A stretch of 64,000 bases of DNA from Adiantum capillus-veneris. Taxonomy: Eukaryota > Streptophyta > Polypodiopsida > Polypodiales > Pteridaceae. The notes beneath the pieces were generated by a model, which was given only the letters and a program-made list of their open reading frames with translations, had not been told where the DNA came from and did no database searches. Location of the stretch: positions 9,649,001-9,713,000 of the forward strand of contig CM043969.1 of NCBI GenBank assembly GCA_014529385.2. Reading direction: 5' to 3'. The position numbers were made by a program, and so were the translations under genes. The first letter of the stretch is position 1; every line of letters begins with the position of its first letter. Below, piece by piece: positions 55,944 to 64,000 of this stretch.

Positions 55944-56719
55944 AACCATTACAGAAAAATGGATTGGCTATATGCTGGCATAAATTGAAGAAAACTATTG
56001 AATTACCCATCCAACCTCCTCCAAGACCTTGTCCAAGGAATGAATCACCTCCTTATCACCTACCACTTGCTTTCAAGGACATCAAAAGAGTACTTATCTT
56101 GGATCTAGAGGGGTTACTTCTCAAGACAATTGAAATGAAACATGGAGATTCTATGCCATCTTGGGCTCAACACATGCGACTTGTGGAGGATAAAGATGAA
56201 GTTTATCATGTGGTGCGACCAGACGCACAAAGTTTTTTGGATTTTTGTGCTGAATACTTTGAGCTATGGATATGGAGTTGCTATAACTTAACAAGGGTGC
56301 AACGCATCACACAAAAATGTTTTCCTGAGCAGTATACCAAGTTCAAGGTGTTTATGAGTAACAAAAATTGCCAAAATCCAAATATTATGTTAGGATTTAC
56401 AAGGGTTTATCACAAAAATTTGAGTGATATTTGGAAGATATTTGAGGATTTGGATGCAAACAATACCTTAATTTTTGATGACACTCCATATAGGGTGATG
56501 TGGAACATGCCAGGGACATATCTTATATTTCCAAAGATGTGGAGGCAAACTTCCGAGCAACTTCAAAACTTCTTGCAGAGAACCATAATTCCATGGTTGG
56601 TAGGATGGTTGTATGCAAGAGATAAGAGAGTCTATACATACAACACAATTGTAAATCAGTATAGTGATTCTGAGACAAATTATGTCCTTGGTGTGTACTT
56701 GTCAACACGAAAGAATTGA
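55944..56719 (+). CDS. FCP1/NIF-like HAD protein (HAD2), 3' exon
   Basis: The frame opens at the acceptor TTCTTTAATTTCAG (ending 55943) and runs to TGA 56719, about 257 codons. There is no suitable ATG before the domain, so at least one 5' exon lies upstream, across the inverted array. After a proline-rich lead (PPPRPCPRNESPPYH) the HAD fold reads VLILDLEGLLLKT (nucleophile Asp present, second Asp replaced by Glu). VVRPDAQSFLDFCAEYFELW and IWSCYNLTRVQRI follow, then TLIFDDTPYR with paired Asp, then YLIFPKMW. It is a diverged paralogue of HAD1 without the SAP-like tail. A phosphatase or pseudophosphatase role on phosphoproteins is the family expectation. Confidence 0.75.
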
Positions 56720-57484
56720 ATAAATATGGCCATAAGATGCTTTTTTTATTCTAGTGTGTATCTTTCAACATTTGTATAATTTGATATAGTCTTTTTTTAA
56801 AAAAAACAAAGGTGTGTCAATTTTATGAACACTTGAATGGAGTGCACCCTACTCTAAGGGGACTTCAATGTACTATTGGAGTGCATCCTATTGTAAGGGG
56901 ACTCTGATGTATTGCTAGAGTGCACCCAAATTTTTGGAGACTCATTTTTTATTTGATTGGGGCCTATGTTGGGTCATATAGTAAAAGAAATTCATTTTTT
57001 GTCAATTCATATCGAGGTTGCATTTATTTGTGAACTATGAGAGAATTGATGTTTGATGTCAAAATAAAACTTGTAAGTATGGATCAGAGAATTCATGGAC
57101 TTTAAATATGTGAGAGGGATCTTTTTCTTGGGCACAAATGTTTGCTTCAAGAATTTTGTCATTACATACTTTATGTGAAAGAGTTTTAGAACCTAAAAGA
57201 CTTTGAAAACAAAACTATGGAATCTAAGTGCATGTATTCTTGAATGGCTTGAAAGTTGATGTATACATGCATGTCGCCTTGATGAAGATTTAGATCTGAC
57301 AAGATGCAAAGCTAGAATTCTTGGACGTTACCTTTGTCAATTTGGTAATAACATATTTAACTTTCTTTTATTATGGGTGGAAAATATATTATTATGTGCA
57401 TTTGGAACCTAATTGCTTGACCTTCAAACCAAGATTCCTATGTTATTTTTTCATATACTTTTTTGTAATGAATTAAGATTGTGG
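56720..57484. other. Spacer downstream of HAD2
   Basis: Contains AATAAA-like sequence just after the stop (56718-56725), a poly-T/poly-A junction (56790-56808) and a short triplication of GGAGTGCACCC/TAGAGTGCACCC type (56840-56930). No gene recognised. Confidence 0.5.
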
Positions 57485-58870
57485 ATACAAGGTCCACCAC
57501 TTGTTCAAGCTAGATCTAAGAAAGTATATATACTGAGTCTTCAAACTAGTAAACCAAGGGAAGAGAAAGGGTCCATCACTTGTCCAAGCTTATCTCTAGA
57601 CAACATAGAGAGATGTTAGTCTACTAATTGTCCAATATAGTCATGGAGAAATGATAGAAGGTTGATCCACTTGTCCAACCTATCATCTCTAGTAAAATGG
57701 GAGGTTTGGCCTTAAGATTCACCATGTAACCAACCTATACTTCATTGTATTATGAAGAGTAGAAAAGCAAAGCTCCACCACTTGTCTAAGGTAGTTCCAA
57801 AATCAACATGGAGAGAAGCAAGCTTCACCATTTGTCCAAGATAGGTTCCATTAAAACATGGAAAACCTCATATATGTTGTACATGGAAGCTTTTTTCCAA
57901 GGTCCACCACTTGTCCAAGCTAGGATCCATTAAAACATGGATAGAAACAAGGCTCCACAACTCGTCCAACCTTTATAGCTGCAAAGTGTACCGGTAGTCT
58001 AAACTAGGCATGGGAAAATAATAGAAGGTCCACCACTTATCCAATATATTATCTCTAATAGCATGGGAGGTTTGGTCTCAAGATTTAGGAATTGGCTAAC
58101 CTGTATTTCATTGTATTATGATGAATTTGGTTTTAAAGTCAACTACTTATCCAAGCTATAAGTTTATATCTTGAATGGTATTCCTTCCCATCACTTAGAA
58201 AACCAATGATATGTTGTACATGGGGGGGTTTGTTACAAGGTCCACCACTTGTCCAAGCTAGTTTCATTGAAACATGGATGAAGACAAGCTCCACCATTTG
58301 TTAAATCTAGACTCCATTGAAATCTAGAAAATCCATTCTATGTTGTACATGGGGTTTTTGTTTTAAGGTCCAACACTTGTCCAAGCTAAGATCCATTGAA
58401 ACATGGAGTAGAGAAACACTCCACCACTTGTCCAAGCTAGGAAACATTGATAGTAGTTGGTTAGTTTGAAGATCCACCACGTGTCTAAGCTAACTCTATT
58501 GAAACATAGAGAGAAGCAAAGGTCCACCAACTGTTCAAGCTAGGCTCCATTGAAACATGGACAGAAGCAAGCTCCACCATTTCTCCAAGATAGGCTCCAT
58601 TGAAACATGGAGAGAATCAAAGGTCCACCATTTCTCCAAGCCAAGCTCCATTTGTCCAACCTATAAGGTTATATCTTAAATGGTAATCTTTCTAATCACT
58701 TGGAATACCCATGATATGTTTTACATGGGGGTTTTGTTCCAAGATCACCACTTTCCAAGCTAACTCTATTGAAACATAGAGAGAAGCAAAGGTCCACCAC
58801 TTGTCCAAGCTAGTCTCCATTGAAACAAGGAGAGAAGCAAGCTCCATCATTTCTCCAAGATAGGCTAGCA
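57485..58870 (-). repeat. Second right array segment, inverted cores
   Basis: Cores on the minus strand at about 57490, 57571, 57774, 57900, 58028, 58240, 58422, 58791 and elsewhere, with the TCCATTGAAACATGGA subunit. Higher-order periodicity is largely lost. Its first 200 bp (57485-57740) resemble 51060-51260, a local duplication within the right half. Confidence 0.9.
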
Positions 58871-59285
58871 TGGATAAGTGCACCTTGAAACCAACCTTCC
58901 TATGAGGCAATAGAGCATATGCTACATATTTTATGTATGCCCCATGCCTCAAATTAAGAAGTTATAGATTAGAAGTGGACCTTGCTTGAATGTCACATGC
59001 ATTAAATTAAAGAAAAATAGCCAAGTGGATTGTATTCCTCAATGGATCCTTGCTTTCACAAGTTGTGAACCTTGAGTCACTTTTACATTAACTTGGACAA
59101 GTGGTGGACCTAGAAACCAAGCTCTCCATGTTGAGATAAGTTGTAGGTAGGACAGTAGAACATAGACAACGATAATGGATGCAATATACTCGTCTCCTAA
59201 TAATCCAATTGATTGAAACCATGGTATTTTAGTTGTTTTCATTGTGTATTGTATGTGCATAAAGTGGAATGAGACCTTAAGAAAA
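58871..59285. other. Right subterminal region
   Basis: Mixed orientation. A full plus-strand core (TTGGACAAGTGGTGGACC) sits at about 59094, 190 bp inside the right terminus, opposite to the neighbouring array. No gene recognised (59039-59365 minus frame is not supported). Confidence 0.6.
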
Positions 59286-59394
59286 CTCAAATTTTTGACA
59301 AAATCTCTATATTTTGTACATGATATATTGAAAGTTGTCCAACCTGGGAATTGGGATTTTCCCACTTGACCTAATATGGTCTTTTCACATCAAT
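59286..59394 (-). repeat. Right inverted terminus of the giant element
   Basis: Plus-strand ACCTAATATGGTCTTT (59369-59384) is the exact complement of 24432-24447. Flanking blocks CACATCAAT, GGGATTTTCCC, TACATGA and CTCAAATTTTT are placed in the mirrored order of the left end. The half-core TTGTCCAACC lies within it. No duplicated target bases are evident outside. Confidence 0.5.
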
Positions 59395-60320
59395 GTTGAA
59401 CTTATGTGGACCAAGCAAGTGAGTTTCCTCAGAGTTTGTAGTTCACATTGCTCAAGGCTGAAGCAATGGAAGGATGGCATGGCATGCTAACTCACGGCCC
59501 ACGCAACGAGTTTCTTGTTCTAGCCTAGTTGAGCCACCCAAGGGTGGAGATTCGCTCCAACAACCAATTAGTTTTCTAGTGCGGCCTACAAAGAAACATT
59601 TTTTGCAAGCATTGTGATGTGCAGTGTGAGCAACACTAGAGCCGAGAAAAGTGAGCATAAAATGCTTGGGTGGAAAAGTGTCAAACAACATATGCACAAT
59701 TTGAATTAGGCCTTACATTCTATGAAGTGCACCCCTGATAATATCCTTCATTCAAAAATGCACATGTGTGTAACTAGATAATGATTGATCAAGAGTTAAA
59801 AGTGAATCCTAGTTGCAAACTAGAAGCAGCACCAATCTTCAACTTTCCACAAGGAAAACCATGATTAATGATAGTCTTTACTAGACTTTGAAAACACCAC
59901 AACTTAGCATTCACATCTTCTTCTTTCTAGGCTAAAGAAACTAGAAACAAGATACATACCTTCAAGCTTCACATTTTCACAGAAAATCAAATCTACCTAG
60001 TGTCAATGGAGACAATCATACATGCCTCACAAGAAATAGATAATCAAAGGCAAAAATAGTGTGCAAAAAACAAGAAAATTATCGTGGATTCGCATTGTAG
60101 CTCTATCTTATGAACTGTCAATAGCCCAGGTAATGACGTGCACAAATATTAACATCTCTAGATAAAAACAAACTATTAGAAGAGAAAAATTGAATTTAAA
60201 ATGTGGCAAGTAATGCTTAGCGTGCAATTAACCAACAATAAATCAAAAATAATTCGAATGGTAAACTTTTTTGTGAGCATTTGGTGACAAGTTGTAGGTT
60301 CTTCTTCTTTAGATCGCAGA
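59395..60320. other. Unassigned sequence right of the element
   Basis: No arrays and no supported gene. AT-rich from 59700. The minus-strand frame 59452-59697 shows no domain. Confidence 0.4.
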
Positions 60321-60329
60321 TAATTCGGG

Positions 60330-60880
60330 CAATTGTGCTTCTTCATTGGAAATTAGATGATACTTATCAAGTAGCAATCTCCTTGGCATGACTGAGTTCA
60401 CAATATGTTTAACACCAGAGTGCATATATAGCTCCGCTTTCTGAAGAATAGAGATTTTCTCTTATGTACATGTCATGTAATCTAGGAATCTCCAACCCAA
60501 TTATACCAAGAATATCATTATCATGCATCTAGCAATGCAGTCTAGAGATCTCCAGCTCTAAAGGTACATCATATCCCTCCATATTGAGGAAGGAAGCGGC
60601 TATTTTGAATTCTGTAAGTTCAAAATTTTTCCCTCGTGCATGTCGCATTTTCTTCTTGATATCATATTCAAGTGTATCAATGTTTGTCCTTTTCGATGGG
60701 AACTTTGGATTCACCCGCCGTGTTCCTTGCATCCAATGAAATTTTTATCGGGGTTGCAACATAGATGCTCTATTGCATATGCCACAAGATCCTATGAGTT
60801 GGTCATATCTAAATAATTTACTTATGTAGAACAGGGGTTCTTGAAATAGTGATTGGAGCTCCACATTGAAGGGTGCACAA
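60330..60880 (-). pseudogene. Decayed inverted copy of the 3700-4599 exon
   Basis: Translating the minus strand gives NVELQSLFQEPLFYIS, NRASM, GKNFELTEFKIAASFLNMEG, LELEISRLHC and LEIPRLHDM. These align in order with VELLQSFQDPPIS, NRASL, GKNYEVLERKIATSFVNVEG, EPEITRLHC and LEISRLHDM of the 3.7 kb exon. Stops after RLHC and beyond, and frame changes near 60740, show it is not coding. The similarity stops near 60330, before the 3' third of the other copy. Confidence 0.75.
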
Positions 60881-61880
60881 ATGCGGTGCATGTGTGGAGA
60901 GGGAGAAGGAGAGAGAGAAGCAAGAGGCACATGATGTGGGTGGATCTACTCACTAGTGTGAGAGAGCCCCTTATTCTTCTATCTAGTCAAGAATAAGATG
61001 TGTGTACAAATGATGAGCAATCTAACACATGTGGTGCGTCCGGCCGAGGTAAGAGGCACATTCACCTTTACCTTAAGAGTCTCTCACTTAAAGGAGAATT
61101 TTCTGATAAGTGGTATTAATATAGAACCTAGCAGTATGTACAATAGGTATAAGGAGGAATCTCGTCTCAACCTATGCCCACTAGCTCTTTCAAAGTCCAT
61201 GCATGCTATTGTGTAGGCTCTAATAGTGTGCGGAGGCATATATCCCTGCTAGAATCAACATGCACACTCTGCAAGTATCCTGCAAGAACTTGCATTTCTC
61301 TATGATGCATCATGCTAGTGTCCATTCATCTCATGACTGATAGTAGTATCGTATGACTAAAAATAAAACTACAAACGCTTCCACTACAGTTGTTACACCA
61401 GGTATTGACACTAAGAGTTCATACATGAGAGCTCAAAGGCTGATGAAAAACGCATGCTCTCTACCAAAATATCCATACCAATTGCATCTATGCCATGTGT
61501 AGTGACCTCTACCAATTGATCCATGGCAGGTATCTTAAAGCTCACTACATCACCACCAAAGCTAGTCATGTATGGACGCGTCAATCTTGACTCTAGGGTG
61601 GTCATCGCTCCCTCATAGGGATTGGATCCACATGTCCCGTCATCACCATGTTAGCCTCTAGCATGAGTACATCAAAAAAACTCCATACCACTCATCTCGA
61701 TGCTAGGAGGAATCTCTATCCTAGGAGAATCAAGCTAATGTGTCTCACTATAGCGTTGTCGCTCTAACTCTGTAGCAATAGACATGTCGTGCATAACAAT
61801 CTGGAGATCCGCAAAAAAGACTCGTCTCATCCTCTCACTAAAATGTCTGAAACACAATCAAGACTATGATGTCTCATATC
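60881..61880. other. Unassigned, many short frames
   Basis: No recognised family. The frames 60998-61216 (plus) and 61411-61605 (minus) have no domain. Confidence 0.4.
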
Positions 61881-62290
61881 TCAAATACATGCATAGGGTA
61901 GACCAAGAAGCCAATCTTGGTTCTTGCAACTAGCAAACCACAATGCATCTAGAAGAACTTCTTTGTAAACAATACCTGAAAACCATTGTTTCTCAACTCT
62001 CTCAGGAAGATCAAAGTGTGTCTCAGCCGAGGAACATTCACACATAAGAAAGTGTATATGATGCGCCGCTAAACAATGACAAACATACGTCTCGTACACT
62101 TTCTATGTCACACGTTAAACCATCAGTAAGTTGCACATAACCAAGTCTCCCATTAGATAAACTACTAAACCACTCACGACAAGATGTGACATAGAAAGCA
62201 TCATCACCATCTAGTAACCATTGTGGAGAAAGTGTGCTATCCATAGACATATCTGTAAGAGGTATATTAATTTTGACCTCGAAATTATCA
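61881..62290 (-). pseudogene. Possible Ty1/copia protease-region fragment
   Basis: The minus-strand frame 62038-62250 reads SPQWLLDGDDAFYVTSCREW, FSSLSNGRLGYVQLTDGLT and VCLSLFSG. The order W-L-L-D-S-G-A-x-x-H-x-T, then W-F-x-S, then G-x-V-x-L-x-D, is typical of copia polyproteins around the protease active site. Here DSGA is DGDD, so the site is lost. The continuation to the left is not clearly recognisable. The assignment rests on pattern only. Confidence 0.45.
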
Positions 62291-62331
62291 AGTGGATTTG
62301 TTGATCTAGCAGTTCAAATTTTTCTGTTAGC

Positions 62332-63994
62332 ATGGTGAAAGGATATGAGTGGAGCTACGTCCATGAGCTGCGTGATGGAAATAATACATCTCAATTGAAA
62401 TGCAAGACTTGGGCCATGAGTTTAGTGGTAATGCAATCAGAATCAAAGAGAATTTGTTTAAAGTCCCTGGTAATGTGTTCGAGTGTACAACTCCAACAAG
62501 AGATATTCATGCTAGATTGCCAAAGTATACTCGCATAGCAGAGCAAATTATTGCAGCTAAAAAGAAAATTTTTAATGCCAAGAAAGTTGCAATGGATGTT
62601 AAAATGTCTGTTGTCAATGAGAGGACAAAGCATGTGCCTATGGAAACAAATGATCACACTCCCCAGTCAACTCCTTTTCATGGACATGCTTCAATGTTAG
62701 TAGCTGCAAATCCTAGCTCAACTAAAGTTAGTAAAGCATCATCAATGGACAAACATTGTATGAAGCGAGATAAGCAATGGTTTCTTGAGTTGCACTTGAA
62801 ATGGACGCAAGCTTTTGTGTCGTGCGGTATACCATTCAATGCTATGCGGAACCCCATATTTCAAAATGCTTTAATGAGAATGACCAAAAAAGGGTTTGTG
62901 CTTCCTAATTATAATAAGATGCACACAAAGTATCTAGATAAAGTGAAAGACAGTACTGAAGCCATCCTCAAGTGCACGATGGTGGACTTTGTTCCTGTGT
63001 ATGGTTGCACCATAGTGTTGGATGGATGGAACAACTGTCAGAAGAAGCCGCTCATCAATGTGATGCTTATCAATCCTAGAGGGTCTATGTTCGTAGAATC
63101 CATTGACACCTCTTTAAAAGAGAAGACAAGTGATTATCTAGCAAGGATATATGAGCGCCCTATAGAAAAGGCAGGTTGGCCAAAGAATGTGACTGCAATT
63201 GTTATAGATAATGCATCCAATTACAAGGCTGCAGGGAGGGCTATCCAACTTAAGTACCCAAAAATTCCTTGGGTGCCATCTTCCATGCATACTCTTAATT
63301 TGCTATTAAAAGACATCGGTAAAATGGCCGTCACAAAACAAATGCTACTGGATGAAAACTATGTGGTGAAATTTATTAGAGAGAATCAATTTTTGTCTGC
63401 TCTTTTTCAAATAAAATCACCCAACAAAACTTTGCAGATATTTTGTGCGATAAGGTTTGCAACCGCATACTATGTTCTTGCCGCCTTACAAGAAGTAAAG
63501 CCTACTTTGATTGAAAGGGTAGCGGATAGACGATGGGGTGCTTGGCTTAGCAAGTATCCTAGCTACCAAGAGGCAGCTACAAGATGTTTACAGCTTGTGA
63601 ACTTGCAAGTTTTTTGGCGCAATGTAGAGAGAATTGTCACCCTAGCCAAACCATTTGTAGATCTTTTGTGAATAGTTGACAGACTCTTTTGTCTTTTGTC
63701 AAGTTGATTGGTATATGTTAGAGGCATTACGCAAACTAAGAGAGCATGTTGGCTTTGGTGCAAAGGACAAAGCTTTCATAATCACAGTTGCCAACAAGCA
63801 ATGGGTGCAATTTCACACTGTTGCATGGTGCTGCATTTGTATTGGATCCCATATTTCAAATGCACCAACAATCGGCCAATAAAGAAGTCATGAGTGACTT
63901 CAAAATAGTGTGCTCTCAACTATTGAAACAAGAGGATGGGGAAATTGCTTTTCATCAGCGAGTTGATTATGCTAATAGAACTGGAATGTTCTAG
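62332..63994 (+). pseudogene. hAT transposase (DUF659-type), frameshifted
   Basis: ATG 62332 opens with a BED-type zinc-finger stretch (GYEWSYVHELRDGNNTSQLK, CKTW). A frameshift near 62410 moves it to the 423-codon frame 62400-63671 with EFSGNAIRIKENLFKVPG. The DUF659 core follows: GIPFNAMRNPIFQNAL, TIVLDGWNN (first catalytic Asp), LINVMLINPRGSMFVESID, VIDNASNYKAAG (second Asp) and WVPSSMHTLNLLLKDIGKM, where the usual C-x-x-H is S-x-x-H. A TGA at 63669 and further shifts precede LREHVGFGAKDKAFI and HGAAFVLDPIFQMHQQS, the start of the C-terminal half, which ends at a stop near 63992. The zinc-finger cysteine changed to Trp and the shifts make it inactive. Terminal inverted repeats are not visible. 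Confidence 0.85.
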
Positions 63995-64000
63995 GATCCA

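Larger units (their letters stand above)
24404..59394. mobile_element. Candidate giant (about 35 kb) DNA transposon-like element
   Basis: Diverged inverted termini (24404-24540 and 59286-59394) enclose a DUF7869 DDE-like gene on the minus strand at the left. Plus-strand genes for a ParB-like/methyltransferase-like protein, a SET protein and two FCP1-like HAD proteins follow. Large arrays of one core sequence run in one orientation up to 47.5 kb and in the other from 51 kb. The array family appears only inside these bounds, which supports treating the interval as one unit. No target-site duplication could be read, and the exact terminal bases are uncertain. I know of no named superfamily with this gene set. 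DUF7869 proteins are known as transposase-like proteins in several eukaryotes. Confidence 0.5.

Noticed and set aside
24404-59394. Maverick/Polinton, Helitron or Crypton identity for the large element
   Set aside because: No DNA polymerase B, packaging ATPase, Rep/helicase or tyrosine recombinase motif is visible. The only recombinase-like protein is the DUF7869 frame.
1-64000. tRNA, rRNA or organellar insert
   Set aside because: No cloverleaf A/B-box pairs, rRNA core segments or organellar genes were recognised on either strand by eye. A covariance-model scan was not possible.

Overview
The window looks like nuclear DNA of a land plant. It has plant-type gag-protease LTR retroelements, a plant-type LINE, a DUF659-type hAT transposase, GT-AG introns with pyrimidine-rich acceptors, long (GA)n/(AC)n microsatellites, and no operons, rRNA or tRNA genes. 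A seed-free plant such as a fern is my guess, but nothing here proves the lineage. Almost everything recognisable is mobile DNA.

Layout. 1-1.26 kb: tail of a minus-strand Ty3/gypsy element (LTR plus end of pol). 1.26-5.6 kb: mostly unassigned, with one possible host exon (3700-4599). A decayed, inverted copy of that exon lies at 60.3-60.9 kb. 5.6-18.8 kb: a gag-protease LTR element on the plus strand (element 1). A second gag-protease LTR element on the minus strand (element 2, 10.6-18.35 kb) is nested in its 3' LTR. Neither shows a reverse transcriptase or integrase. 19.4-23.8 kb: a decayed minus-strand LINE with ORF1, endonuclease, YADD-box RT and a C-terminal Cys/His motif.

24.4-59.4 kb is the centre of interest. 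I read it as one giant (about 35 kb) DNA transposon-like element bounded by diverged inverted termini. On the minus strand at its left end is a DDE-like protein (DUF7869 core, probable DUF8039-like N-terminal region) in one frame broken by four nonsense codons. On the plus strand are a ParB-like/methyltransferase-like fusion with introns, a small SET-domain protein, and two FCP1/NIF-like HAD proteins whose DxDx(T/V) motif reads DLNGL or DLEGL. The genes are separated, and apparently interrupted in their introns, by large arrays built from the core TTGGACAAGTGGTGGACC. The core reads on the plus strand from 28 to 47.5 kb and on the minus strand from 51 to 58.9 kb, so the element is an inverted-repeat structure on a scale of tens of kilobases. 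The cargo (chromatin methylation, possible DNA binding/methylation, CTD-phosphatase-like folds) suggests an element that manipulates chromatin or transcription. This is inference from domain resemblance.

59.4-64 kb: unassigned sequence, the decayed second copy of the 3.7 kb exon, a possible copia fragment, and a frameshifted hAT transposase running to the window end.

Twelve in-frame stops that I checked by frame across four element families are all TAG or TGA, none TAA. This fits decay of methylated CG/CHG cytosines in silenced elements.
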